A DNA stretch of 64,000 nt from Scortum barcoo (lineage: Eukaryota > Chordata > Actinopteri > Centrarchiformes > Terapontidae), in the NCBI GenBank assembly GCA_023238725.1, contig CM041551.1, positions 7,181,759-7,245,758 of the forward strand, given 5' to 3'. Of this stretch, positions 39,692 to 51,006 are shown one piece after another. The position numbers and the translations under genes were made by a program. Under the pieces are notes generated by a model. It searched no databases, was not told where the DNA came from, and saw nothing but the letters and a program-made list of their open reading frames with translations. How positions within the stretch are numbered: the stretch's first letter is position 1; each line of letters opens with the position of its first letter.

Positions 39692-39851
39692 CTGATGAAG
39701 TGTGTGAGGTTACACCAGTACTGTGGTTCTATGTGACCCATGTCCCGCTTGAAGTCCTCCCCACAGACCTCCACCTCCCACTGCAGACGGGACTCGTTGC
39801 AGGCTTTCCTCGGCCGGGGGGTGGTGGTTTCTATGTTGAAACTGTCCGTGG
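39692..39851 (-). CDS. ramp3: ramp3 internal exon (N-terminal ectodomain)
   Basis: This 160-nt exon encodes the first half of the RAMP3 ectodomain. The acceptor is a pyrimidine-rich tract ending TCCTCAG and the donor is CAG/GTACGA. The entry phase takes one base from the upstream exon, and the last two bases (AG) join the first T of the terminal exon to make Ser, so splicing keeps one continuous frame. Visible motifs are KACNES, EVCGEDF, RDMG and WCNLTHFI. The three cysteines are spaced 12 and 17 positions apart, exactly as in human RAMP3, which gives the family's six-cysteine pattern together with the terminal exon. NES and NLT are N-glycosylation sequons. The stretch before the first cysteine (about 16 residues, rich in Thr and Pro) is longer than in the human protein. 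The intron to the terminal exon is about 7.5 kb. This is a clear RAMP exon. Confidence 0.92.
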
Positions 39852-40284
39852 CTGAGGACAGAAAGAAAAAGAGAACAGGTTACTTATGGTTCATGTACCC
39901 TGCTTTGGGTGTGTTACTTATGATATAGTAACTAAAGTGAAAACATGGTAAAAATGAATATATGTGGTCATTTGACTTGTATTCTTGTATTATTCATGAG
40001 CTGTATACAGCGTGCATTTCTTTTTTAACATTTTTCTTTTTCCTATTATATTTCATCATTCAGTCTTATATTATTCAAACTGTACATCACGAGTTTCATT
40101 TTTACCTACTATGTTCAGCGGAAATGTCAGTTAATATGCCTTGCTTCTGCAATCTGATTTTTCTTTGCTGTATTCAGTTGTTTAGTTTTTTTCCTGCTGT
40201 AGTCACTCACTTTCCCCCTCAGATACTGATACGGCTTCATCAAACTTCATCAAACATTATAGATGGATGGACGGATATGCTTAC

Positions 40285-40314
40285 CTGACAACCCTCTCAT
40301 CATCCAGGCATTGA
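40285..40314 (-). CDS. ramp3: candidate 30-nt symmetric microexon of ramp3
   Basis: A 30-nt segment lies 433 bp upstream of the first recognised ramp3 exon on the same strand. It is framed by a good acceptor (T-rich tract ending TTTCATTACAG) and a strong donor (CAG/GTAAGC). It begins with the last two bases of a codon and ends with one base, which matches the entry phase of the next exon. Read through the junction it gives NAWMMRGLS followed by A-T-D-S-F, with no stop. Because its length is a multiple of three, skipping it would keep the frame. Human RAMP2 has more exons than RAMP1, so an extra N-terminal exon is not foreign to the family. No homology can be judged from ten residues; a chance splice-site pair is the main alternative. 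Confidence 0.42.
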
Positions 40315-40477
40315 CTGTAATGAAACAAAACAATAACTCATTTAGAGTGAACGGACAGCCAAACATCTTTGTTCCCACAAGTTTTACATTAATATATTCA
40401 AGAAGAAATTTTACACATTACATATTCTGATACACAAACAGACATCTCTGCTTCTCTCTGTGACTCTAGAAACATCT

Positions 40478-40743
40478 CAAGGATGATCAGTGGAAACAGG
40501 ATCCACCTGAGCTCAATTTTGAGCTTCATGGCAAAGGCTGTGAATACTTATGTACATGTGATTTCTTAGTTTTTTATTTTTAATAAATTTGCAAAAATCT
40601 AAAAAAAAAAAAATCACGTTGTCATTATGTGGTGTTGTGTGTAGAATTTTGAGGAAGAAAATGAATTTAATCCATTTTGGAATAAGGCTGTAACATAACA
40701 AAATGTGGAAAAAGTGAAAAGTGAAGTCTTTCCAGATGCACTG
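40478..40743 (+). mobile_element. Tc1-like transposon 3' end (truncated)
   Basis: The segment includes CTCAAGGATGATCAGTGGAA, AATACTTATGTACATGTGAT, AATAAATTTGCAAAAATCT, TTTAATCCATTTTGGAATAA and GGCTGTAACATAACAAAATG, ending TTTCCAGATGCACTG followed by TA (40744-40745). This is the 3' UTR and right inverted terminus of a widespread salmonid/perciform Tc1 family, a different one from the copy at 13551. No transposase codons or left terminus are present. It lies in presumed ramp3 intron 1, about 160 bp upstream of the candidate microexon. Confidence 0.85.
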
Positions 40744-43700
40744 TATAACAAACATAAAAATTGTTCAAAAATGACACCTCTGTGGGCTAAGATTTCTAAA
40801 CGGCACATCTTCTAGGTAGAGCTTATTGTCACACATTAAAAGTGATTTTAGCTTGGAGAAGGTGAGAGACCATCCAAGATCATTATCAGGCCAGTATTGA
40901 CAAGCCATAATTTGCCAGATCCTGCAGAAATCCTGTTCATTATTAGTGACACATAAACAAGATAATCTCAGATACATGTGTATAATCCATTTGTGTGGGC
41001 ACTGTAATGACTGAATGAGATAAAAATCAATTACAGCCATTACTGTTGCATTCACTATGTTTTCTTATTATCAGTCTTTTGGTGACCTCCAGCAGAAAAA
41101 CAGAGACAAAGAGGGAGCGAGAATGAAAAATTACATCTGAGGAGATATACCCCAACGACACAAAAGAGCATTCATCACACTAACTTTTAATTCGCTTTCT
41201 CGCCCCTCCGTGTCCTGTGATCCCAAACTCTTGCACACAGCAGCTCATTTTTACTGCAGCATTTGTGTGTGTCGCGGATGACCAAAGCCAAACGCGCTGC
41301 TGCACAGGAAGGTGCGTCTCCCTTTGAAGTGTCACGCTCACAAAGCGGAGAATCAGTTTGAAAGACGCCCCGCAGGACAAAGACTGTTACCAAGTTAGTG
41401 TGCTAATTATAGAGACTTCCCTGTTTGACTGTGCGAGGATGTTTTGCAGGTGGAGTTGTTTGTGATGTGATGAGATGATTTCATCTTGTGTGCTGGTCTT
41501 AAATATCGTAGTTAAAATGAGTCTTTGAGAAGATTCTGGTACGGCCAGTGTTTGTTAGAATTTGTGGTTGTGGTGTAAAAGGTAGATGCTAATTACAGTC
41601 AGTGTGTGATTGGTGTGCAACTGTGTCAACCAAGTTTTTTTTATTTTACATTTTCGAAGCCCAACCTTTCAGGCAGAAGATGAGCTGCACCGATGATGTC
41701 CTGATTACCTGAACAGAAATTTTTATGGCCTCCTTTTGGGAGTCACGATACACTGAGTAATTTAAAGTTCAGGTCAAAATAGTTTCCAAGGGCCAAGATA
41801 AGTCTTCCTAATGAGAAAAAGGTCTCCTAAAAAGGTGTTAGGAGCAAATACCAGAAAACAGCGATCCTCAGAATCTGCATTTTATAAATATGCTTTGGTT
41901 AGCTTAATGCTTTGGGAAAATCTTCTAAAAATGACCAGAAAATCTCAAATTATGTTAACACTTTGGAGTCCTGGGCTATTTTGCTTGGTACTTTTGATTT
42001 TGCCTTTAAAAATTGTTTACCACGCCAATGTTTGGTATGTGTTTTTTTCTCTGCGCAACATAACCTATGTGACCTGACTTTGACATACTGGACCGGAAGA
42101 ACTGACATAATTTAATCACACTCAGGTGATCGGCGACCTGTGATGGTTAATTAACGGTCTGAGATGTTGTTGTTCAGTGCCATATTTTACATTCTGGTGT
42201 CTCCACATCCCCCCACTTTGCCTTATCTGCTTCTGCTCCAGTTAGTTTCCCAAAAACCTTGGAAAACTGAACTGAAAGCTAGTAAAAACCTTTTCTGTTA
42301 GGGACTTAGAAGGATGACAGGGACGAGCTGTTTCGGAACAAAAAGGAGCTCTGAAGGTGACAGCCGAGTCGCCCTCAGCTTTATTAGACGGGATCAAGAG
42401 ACGGCTGAGGGTGCTGCCTCAGAATCCCCGAGCTAGTGAGAGGTCACTAAGTCAAATCCACACGCTCCTCTTTTTTTGCACTGTTATCTCAAGACACTAA
42501 ATTCACTTCCTGTCCTCTCTTCAAAGGGGAATCAGAGAATTGTAAAGATGCACACAGAGACAGAAAATCATTTCTCCAGATTTCTCAGATGCTCCAGCAG
42601 TCAGATCGCAAAGAAAATATGTCCTTTTTGCTCTCCTAATCAATACATCAAATATAATGTTATAGCATATTACAGCGCACTCTGAAAATTGCAGTCTTTG
42701 AACGTTCCCCATCTCTGACGTGAAAACTTGGCTTTCGGCCCTCTGGTTCCCACAGGTCTCCTCTTGCATTTCATTTCCCCTGACAATAAGCCTCATGCTG
42801 GCAAGTCCAAAAATAACATCTCACGCATAACATCCAACATAAATATGTCTTGAGTACATAAGCTCTTGTGCAGCAGGAATCGGCTAAACCAAATATTCCA
42901 AATACACTCTTTGATAGCAAACTACTCATACGCTTTATAAACCAGCACCCCCGACAAGATGTGGGTGCAACAATTGTTAATATGTTACCTGTAAGAACTG
43001 AGCAATAGATAGAAAGAAGTTTAATACATTCAAATTTGAATATTTGCACTTAGAAAAATCCTCAAATGGTCAACTAATTTGTGTTATTTCATCCAGATTT
43101 TTAGAGTTGACAGGCTGGAAGAGCTTCTGAATTAGAATCTCTGTTGAACCACTAATAATAATCACGTTGATGGTAAAATATGATCAGAATCACACGTTTA
43201 TGGTAGAACAGATGAAAAGCTTTACACAAAGTACCAGTGAAGTTGTAGGTTAAGAATGTAAAGAGATTGTAGTAATTGATTTCAACTACTGAAACATAAA
43301 AAATGTTAGATTACCAAACACTTGCTAGAAAAAAAAACAGAATAGTGTAAATCTGCTGCCACTGAATGCATTTATTTTCATGGTTTTGGTGCTTGTGTTA
43401 GCTATATGGACTATTTTATCTTTTTATTCTGTGTATTGTAATGTAAATGTTGAGAGCCAAAAGTGTATTGTCTGCACTGTCTGTATTCTCAGTCTGTGTC
43501 GTTAGTATACAAAGCATCAGACGAGGCGCACGAAGTTCAACCACACAGTTTTGTACTGACATGAAATGCCAGCAGAGAACAAAGATAAAAAGAGTGATAG
43601 CAGTGTTTTACTACACCGCGTGGATTATTTCATCACGAGTACACTCCCAACCGTCAGATGAAAGCGGATCCTGCTTTAACAAGCTCGCTAACACTCTGCA

Positions 43701-44206
43701 GCAATTCAAATGGATCTCGTTGAATATGATTCTCACATGCTGGCGACAAATAGACTTACCAAAGAGGCTCGGTACCCTCTAAGTTATTAATAAGCACAAG
43801 CAGGATGGAGGAACTGATGAAAATAACCTGCAACAACAATCTAGCAGCAGGATTCCCTTCAGCACAAGCTCCACACAGCAGCAGGGGGAAGTTTGAAACT
43901 ACATCTACTCCCCATCAGCTGTATGAACTGAGGGAACCCAGGCTGAGCTGAGCTGGCATCAGTCGTGAATGAGTGTGTGTGTGAGAGATTTGGTCGAGTT
44001 ACTCTGCTTCATGCCAGCAGTGGAATTATGGCAGCTTGATGAATCTCTCATCCTCGTGCGCGACACTTGTGCCAAATCAATAGCACTCTGGATTTAGACA
44101 GCAGATAAAACATCAGAGGAGTGACTTTGAACAACTTTTTGAATCAGTGGAACAAGCTGTAATCAATGCGCTGAAAGTATCACCTTGTGAAACTGTGAAA
44201 GCGGGG
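40744..44206. other. presumed ramp3 intron 1 or upstream region
   Basis: No signal-peptide exon recognised. A mildly CpG-rich patch at about 41190-41380 could be regulatory, but no open frame with a hydrophobic leader lies in it. Confidence 0.6.
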
Positions 44207-44211
44207 AATGT

Positions 44212-44575
44212 TGTTAGGGTCCCTGTCTGTCTCCCCTGTGTTTGTTTCCCTTTCTCTCCCGTTTGTGTGCATTTGTCTCCCTCTGTCTGTGTCTGTCTGT
44301 TGTGTAGGTCTGTTGCTGAGGAAGACGAGGAGGTTACTTCAGGGCACTCATCAACACACCTGGCACTCTGCAACATACTCTGCAGCAGTACTTAAACAGC
44401 AGCTCATTCCACCATTCTCCACCAGATTGTTCAATTACCCTATTTGGTACTTTGTGGTCTTTTGTGATTCTTGCCTGTGTTTAACCAGTTTTCTCTTAAA
44501 CAATATTAAAGACTGCTTCTACAACTCTTCTGGTGTCTGCATCTTGGGGTCCTAGCTTAGCCCGCAATCGTAACA
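44212..44575 (+). mobile_element. solo LTR, probably Tf1/sushi-like gypsy
   Basis: A 364-bp sequence starting TGTTAGGGTCCC and ending CGCAATCGTAACA, flanked by the perfect 5-bp duplication AATGT (44207-44211 and 44576-44580). The end resembles the chromovirus LTR at 50613 (both finish with a GTCTGCAT or CCTGCATTTGGGT-type block and TCGTAACA). A TATA-like TACTTAAAC lies near 44387, CCAGATTGTT about 35 nt later marks a probable transcript start, and ATTAAA at 44505-44510 is a polyadenylation signal. No internal region remains, so LTR-LTR recombination removed it. Open frames at 44113-44555 are by-products of this element. Confidence 0.9.
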
Positions 44576-44711
44576 AATGTATCAGCAAACAAAGGCCCAT
44601 TTACACACCCAACAGACACGGAGCGACATCAGTATTCATTTGGAGTTACCTGGCCACCTGATGACTTTTTAAAGTAAAGAGTATTTACCACATTATGCCA
44701 TATTATGTCTA

Positions 44712-45022
44712 ATTTGGTTGTTTCTTGCCAAGAGTTAGATGAGAGTATTAGTGCCTCTTCTCTCATGTCTGTCAGCCAGTATCTATTTCACTTAACTTAG
44801 CATAAGTACTGGAAACAGGGGGAAACAGGCTCTGACTAAAGGTAATAAAATCTGCCAAGCAAACTTGCAGTGACAATAAGACTCCAGGAAGTCGCTGCTT
44901 TAAGCCAAGAAATAACTCCTGTAAAACCACAGCGTGTCTTGTTTTTTTGTTTTTTACACTGGTTTTTGCATGTATCAAACAAATGTGTCAACTGGTGAGC
45001 TTTACAGGTAGTAGATGGCTTT
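44712..45022 (+). repeat. dispersed teleost repeat with an inverted second half
   Basis: 44712-44856 matches the left half of the 31237 repeat in plus orientation (GTTTCTTGCCAAGAGTTAGA, CTTAGCATAA, GGAAACAGGGGGAAACAGGC, AATAAAATCTGCC). From 44857 to 45022 the right half follows in minus orientation: read on the minus strand it starts GCCATCTACTACCTGTAAAG then CTCACC, and includes GTGGTTTTACAGGAGTTATT followed by TCTTGGC and CGACTTCCTGGAGTC. The halves meet at about the same consensus point. Confidence 0.65.
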
Positions 45023-45082
45023 TGTCTTCCCATTTAACTCCCAATAAGACAGAAAATAGGTGTATTTTCCAAACTCTATTGA

Positions 45083-45400
45083 TTTAAAGGAGCAGTATGT
45101 TGGATTAAGTGGCATCTAGCTATGAGGTTGCAGATTGCTACCAACAAGAAACCCTCCCCTCATCCCTCCCTTTCCAGGCATATCTGAAAACCTGCAAGGG
45201 CTGCCACTTGAATGTAAAAATGCAAAAGGCCCTCTCCACAGCCAGTTTGTCTGTTCTGGGTTGCTGTAGAAACATGGTGGTGCAACACAGTGGACTCCTT
45301 GCAGGAGGACCCACTCCCTCCCTAACCCTCCTAGATACGAAGGTTTCATTCTAAGCTAACAAACACAATAATACTTAGTTTCATAATTAGGTAATAGATG
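45083..45400 (+). repeat. dispersed teleost repeat (MITE-like), 3' part missing
   Basis: Starts TTTAAAGGAGCAGTATGTTG and continues TGGCATCTAGC, GAGGTTGCAGATTGC, CCCTCCCCTCATCCCTCCC, TCTGGGTTGCTGTAGAAACA and GTGGTGCAACA. I recognise this as a very common perciform dispersed sequence whose full copies end with a TTTAAA-like inverted terminus, which suggests a non-autonomous DNA element. The far terminus is not visible here. Confidence 0.65.
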
Positions 45401-45429
45401 CTAAAACGCTCTACAGAGCCAAGGGGAGG

Positions 45430-45478
45430 GTGATAACTCTGTGGCTTCATCAGTGCGAATGATTCCTTTCACATTTAG
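45430..45478 (+). repeat. short match to the 50253-50300 repeat
   Basis: GATAACTC, TGTGG, TCAGTG and TTCCTTTCACATTT occur in the same order and spacing as at 50253-50300, in the same orientation. Confidence 0.4.
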
Positions 45479-46074
45479 TGCTATTGTCAATATAAAAATA
45501 TTCACTAGTAAAGCTATAAAGTTTACCTACAGCACGTACATCCATATAGCATCTGTTTTTTATGGTAAAGCACAGAGCTCTTCAACCTTAAACCCAGAAG
45601 AACAGCAGTGACTATCACCAACAAACTGCCAGTAACAGCCTTCCAGCAGCATCTCTGCAGAGGATGAATAGCAGCAATGCAATTTATCTGTAGCTGACCC
45701 TGCAATCGCAAATACGTACAGGCGGTGAGTTGCAAATTGTAGCAATGTCTTTTCAATTTACTGAAACCATGAGCATCCGTGAGCAGTAACTTGTTGTGAA
45801 AGGTGTTTCTGAATTAGCTGAGCTGAGCTGTGAAAGACATGGTCGTCATCAATTTTACATGAGTTAATTCATTCCCAGCCTCTCATTAAATACTGCAATT
45901 TAATCTTGGGGTGCTATAGACAACAGAATCATTAAATCTCTCATCAGTCACACTTTTTTCATATATTACATTCACTCATCTCGCCGCTCACTTATTTTAT
46001 ACCATTTATCAGGCCGTCTGGTCCCCTTTCTCTGAAGTTGGTGGTTGCTGTTGCTGAGAAACAACTGGCCACAG

Positions 46075-46092
46075 ACACACACACACACACAA
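46075..46092 (+). repeat. (AC)n microsatellite
   Basis: About nine AC units. Confidence 0.9.
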
Positions 46093-47816
46093 CTATGCTA
46101 ATGAAGCCTTTCCTCCACTGTGGCCGGCACGGGTCATGGATCAAGCCCAGTCCTTTATAATGTAATCACATCAGTTATGATGATGAAAAGGGAAACTGAT
46201 TGCACGTCAGCGTCAAGGTTTTTTAAAACATTGCAGTGCAATCAGGGTATCATGCTGGCAAATTAACATTTTAATGGCTTATTCAATGAGCAGAATGAAA
46301 CTGTGCATGATTCTTGTCTGGTCAAAGGGATCCTTTAATCTAAAAATACACCAAGTGCTATTTACAGAGCAATAACTGCCTCTTGAAAGGACACAAAGTG
46401 CAATCAAACTGGCATATTTAATACATTTTGTTCCTTGCTGATTTGTATGAAGGAAGGAATTATCCATACTGCAGGATATTCATTAGATTCTCTGCATGCA
46501 GGGGGATTTAACAGGAGCAAGACGTCATGAGGCTGCAATTATTAGCTCCCTTCAATCCTCAAAATGTATTCCACAAAAAAAGCAAACCTTCCACTTGGGC
46601 AGAATGCTTGTACCTATAAGCAATAATCATGAAATACTTGTCGACAAGGGCAATCTTTCAATGTTTTGCACTCAACTAGAGCTGTTGAGTCAACTGAAAT
46701 GTCGGCGCTACATTAAAACAACATTAAACCTGTGAATTATGCAGGCCAAGCAGAGCTATTTTAAACCAGGAGAGAGTGAAATCAAGGTTTATGAACTGCA
46801 GGTGCATACACCCCTGCTGACGGCGTGCCAGTCGAGTATCAGCTTAGTTTGCATGCTGTCATCTGCTGCCTGTTAGGGTGGCAAGATAAATATAGATGAG
46901 GGGAAATAGAAGATGAAAGAAAGTAGATGAATTGTCAGCGCTGTCCAAACAGATTTGAGGCACAGGTGGCGGAGCTTATTTAACAACCTCTGCCTCGTTC
47001 CAGGTCTGCCTCGTCATCAACATCATCAGGACAGGAGGGTAATGACTTATGGTGGCCGGCACAGGGGAGGGCTTCGTAATAATGGTCAGATTTAATTAAA
47101 GAGGGCTGCACAGTGAACTTTTTATGAAATATTTTGTGAGTTCAAACACATGGAAAGGTTTAAATGAATAATGCATCCCAGACAGGATATGAAGACGGCC
47201 TTGTCGGACTCTCTATCTGTGCCTTCAGCAATTACAAATCCTGTGTTTAAAATCTAATCTGAGAAATTAGAAAGGAAAATATATGACGTGTCCTTTTGTC
47301 TTTTTCTCTTCCTGCTGCACCATCTGTCCTCTGCTCTGTCTTTCCTCACAGATGGAAGGAACGAGGAGAAAAGAGATGGTGAGAAAGAAAGATTGAGGAG
47401 GAGAGGAAGAAAGGGTGCGAGAAATACACAGTGGCTTCCTGAGTATCGGAAAACACGCAAAGCCTATCAATAATTAATCGATGTTGACTTGTTTATAGTC
47501 CTAACTGCCAGATGCCCAGCAGGAGCAGCAAAGGAATGGCAAGAATAAAGCGTTTCACTCAATATACAGTTCTTTGTTTTTAAGCCATGCTAGTGGATCT
47601 AGAGATGGTAATTTCATTAGGTTGGTCCACCAACATGGTCCAGACTAAAGGAGCTCAGACTTTATCAGATGGATTGTCGTGATTTTTTTTATCCAGTGCC
47701 TCACTCACTAATTTAAGAGCAGCCCTTACAGTGCTGTGCTGTTGTACGTACACCAGCAACGGAGACCATGTTGAGTGTTTCTGGAACAAACTGGGGACAC
47801 GTGAGGTGATTCAAGG

Positions 47817-47838
47817 AAAAAAAAAAAAAAAAAAAAAA
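47817..47838 (+). repeat. A22 homopolymer
   Basis: 22 consecutive A bases. No AATAAA lies just upstream, so a retroposed tail is not supported. Confidence 0.9.
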
Positions 47839-50049
47839 GAAGCATGTCTGAATAAATCTGACACTCATTTACATCTGCAAACACCACTCAGTATTCATGA
47901 ATAAAGCCCTGACCTCCCTCTCTGCTCTTTGGAGATACTTTGAAGATCAGTGAGTTCCTGGCCCCGGTGTTAACCATCTGCAGAAATAGCAAGCAAGCCA
48001 GATCAATGGGAACACAGCCCTCTGAGGGAAATGTTTGCTTTGTTTGCATTGTAGATGACATCTAAGGAGGCCCGAAGGAAGCAAAGGAATATTACAGATA
48101 ATATAATATTATAACAGATACGTTCATTTAGAGTAGAGGTCAAATTGGATGTTTGTGAGGCACCGACTAGCAGAGTTTTGCAGAAATCATAGTCAATATA
48201 GACGCTAATAAGAAGCTGCAGAGACTAACTTGAAATAGTCTTTTCATATTGCACATAAATTTATTCATTATCACCTCCTATACTCCTTGGTGAGATGATC
48301 AGAATTTAAAAATAGTCCACTTTTACAAGGATAAAGTTCCTCCTTTCTCTTTTGTTACTCTTTCTCCTCTCAGATTCAGGGGAATTCGAATCCCTCCAAC
48401 AATGACTGAGGTTATCTGACGGAGGTCACTGAAGCAGACAACTGAAGAGGAGCTTGCTTTTAAGGATATTTTAACTCCCTCACAGATTAATAAAAAGCCT
48501 TTTAACTACAGCAAGCAGGTGGCGGGTTAAAGTGAATGTCAGATGCTGAAGAGTGCGACGTTGGCACACAGGGCAGCAGATATAACACAATTCTGCATCT
48601 GAAAAAGGCTTCAATAGCACGGGTGCCCACTATTGCTGTTGTTAAATTAGTTGTGAGTCCTTCATTATCATTACTTTAATCAAATTAAGCATTATGAGCA
48701 AACAAAATGAGATGATTATTAGCCTCACACGCATCAGCACTGTGCTTCCCAAATTCTTCCTGCCACTCAGAGGATGTTGCTACTTATCTCGCCTCCTCTT
48801 CCTCGAGGTAGTTTATTTTCTCTTTGGATGAAAAGGATGCCAACACGTAAGCAGGGATTTCCCACCAGTTTTGTGTCATGATGAAATATACTACCCCCAA
48901 GACTGCCAGTTTCTATTCTGATCTCATTTATTTTAGATACCGATGCTAATGTATCACAATCGCTGTATTAATCTTTCATTCATGTGGAAATTAGACATAA
49001 ACAAGGACTGAAGGCAGAAGCAACAGAAACTGATTTCACAGGCCTCTCAGTAGTTTGACCTTCCAGCAGAAATAACTCTTTGACAGACAGATAGTGATAG
49101 TGACTGTGGACTGTCAGTCACTCTTGTTATCACCAGAGCTCCCTGACAGGAAAGAGTGGATGACAGTGGAGGGCTGCCATCAGAGGCCACCATGGTGTGC
49201 TCATCTGACAAAACAACAAGGGGAGGATGTTGTTGTGATAGAAACACTGACCTGCCCTGGTCCCATTAGGTCACAGTGCATCACTGCAAATTGTTTGTTA
49301 GTTCATGAGACGGGTCTCTGCTGGTCCAAAGTTAAAAACAGAGGAGAAAGCGAACTGGACGAGATTCTTCATATTGTTATAAACTGTAGTTCCCCGTGAA
49401 ACAGAAACAGAAATAAAACTGAACCTTGTCTTGAGCACAAAGTTTTGCTCAATCTGAGAAAATTCTACACTGTTTCAACTAATATTAAGCTATTAAGGAC
49501 AGACATATTGTATTTATGGTCCCTGAACCAACATTTATGCTTGTTAAGATTCGACTATAAAAGTTTTTGATCAACCAATATCTTTGTACTGAAACTGTTG
49601 ATTAAATTTTTGTTACTGTTCAATAGCTTCTGTTTTTTTCTATTATTATCAAGTTATCAAAAATTGCAATGTTCCATTGTTATCCCCCAAAATGCACTTC
49701 TCCACACAGTTGAAAAGCCTCTGAGGCAGCATTTAGGCTATCATGGGTAGTGAAGCTCTTCACTGGCCCTGACTAATACAGGCTTATGAGAGTGAAATTC
49801 TTTTTAAAGTAGTTTTTCTGCAGCTGTGGTCCTGAAGGACCCGCCATCATACAAAAAGTTGATATCACATATTTAAGGGATGTCATTTTCCACATGAAGT
49901 AGAAAATAGTTACAAATGAAAGAGTCGTGCTTTAAAGACAATAGTTGGCATATTATCACCAATTATATTAATATGGCAAAAAACATTAGTACTCATTCAT
50001 GTTTCTGGCCGCCTGGCAAATTTAAGTCAAATATTCATCCCTCTTAGAG

Positions 50050-50345
50050 ATAAATGCTCTGTGCTTACCTGCTGCAAACACTGTTGAACGCTCTGCTGTT
50101 TGACAATGGACATGTTGCGTACAAAAGGTTTATCTGAGCTTTGTTGGTGAAACAGCAGCCTGGAAATAATACTGATGAGATCAGTGTGAGCGACGCAGTA
50201 AAGCCAACTTGCTAAAAGACATTAAAAAGCTGCCAAGAGTAACAGCAAAGTCGATAATTCCCTGTGGGTTTGTCAGTGTAAGTGACTCCTTTCACATTTC
50301 AGCCAGTCAGTTAAGCCATTGTTTATAGAAACATTAGATCAGTGC
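50050..50345. repeat. probable dispersed repeat fragment
   Basis: GTTTGACAATGGACATGTTG, TTGTTGGTGAAACAGCAGCC, AAAAAGCTGCCAAGAGTAAC and CTGTGGGTTTGTCAGTG resemble a repeat known to me from perciform sequences. Part of it (GATAATTC to CTTTCACATTT, about 50253-50300) recurs at 45430-45478. Confidence 0.45.
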
Positions 50346-50612
50346 AACTTTAAAAGATTCAAACAGCATGTATAGTATTAGAAGTATGATCTACAGTAAA
50401 CTACATAGATTATACTCCGCTAAAACTGCAACATTGGGTAGATATTGTTTTTTCCGGATTTTCTCTTTACTGACTGAAATCTAGCCAGTGTAAATTAGCC
50501 TGCAGTATTAGTATATGGCTGTTTCCTCTACATCTTGCACACCCGCACTAATGTTTTTTACAGTACTACAGTCTGTTAAAGTAGTTTCTGTCAAAATCTG
50601 CTTTGACAGATT

Positions 50613-51004
50613 TGTAATGTCTCGTCAGATCTGTTGAAGTTTTGTCTGTCATGTTTTCTGTTTCCTGTCCTGGCATGTCCTTTTATTTTGAAACCCTAAC
50701 TCTCCTCTCGTTTCAGGTCCCTTGACTTCCCTGCCTCATTGTGTGTTTCCCGCCGGTGTGATTGTCTATCCCCACCCCTTGATTGTTTCCACCTGTTTCC
50801 CATTACCTCTTGTGTATATATTGTCTGCGTCTTCCCCTGTCTTGTTGCCAGATCGTTCCTCAACCTTTGCCATGTCAAGATCACGCTCTTCATGTAAAGA
50901 TTGCAGAAAGATCTCGCTCAATTAAAGTGCATTCCAAATCTCACTTTGCCTGGTTTGTGCGTACGTCCTGCATTTGGGTCTGCCTGCCTTGTGCCATCGT
51001 AACA
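50613..51004 (+). repeat. 5' LTR of the chromovirus
   Basis: 392 bp, starting TGTAATGTCTCG and ending GCCATCGTAACA. A TATA box (TATATATT) lies at about 50816-50823, a presumed start of transcription near 50847, and an ATTAAA polyadenylation signal at 50921-50926. It is about 95% like the LTR at 55860-56249 apart from short indels. Confidence 0.95.
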
Positions 51005-51006
51005 TT

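Larger units (their letters stand above)
45401..50049. other. non-coding stretch
   Basis: No exon supported. The portion 46.2-46.8 kb is compositionally balanced and rich in ATTA/TAAT core motifs. A purine-rich block lies at 47349-47420 and the A22 run at 47817. Confidence 0.7.

Noticed and set aside
42957..43049. Minus-strand frame ending CSVLT before a GTAACA donor, considered as a leader exon.
   Set aside because: The frame has only a GTG start and a stop shortly upstream, with no ATG.
43776..43850. Minus-strand hydrophobic frame (LLLQVIFISSSILLVLINN) before a strong GTAAGT donor, considered as the ramp3 signal-peptide exon.
   Set aside because: No ATG in that frame before a stop, and the donor leaves two bases where one is required; the frame with the right phase has a TAG just upstream.
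44113..44555. Overlapping open frames of 80-115 codons on both strands.
   Set aside because: They lie across the solo LTR and reflect its T/C-rich composition.
45109..45354. Open frames on both strands at 45109-45354.
   Set aside because: They are produced by the dispersed repeat at 45083; the family is not known to code.
50066..50110. A minus-strand ATG exon reading MSIVKQQSVQQCLQQ followed by a strong GTAAGC donor, considered as a first exon of ramp3 or another gene.
   Set aside because: It ends in phase 0 while the ramp3 exon needs one leftover base, has no hydrophobic leader, and lies inside what looks like a dispersed repeat (50050-50345).
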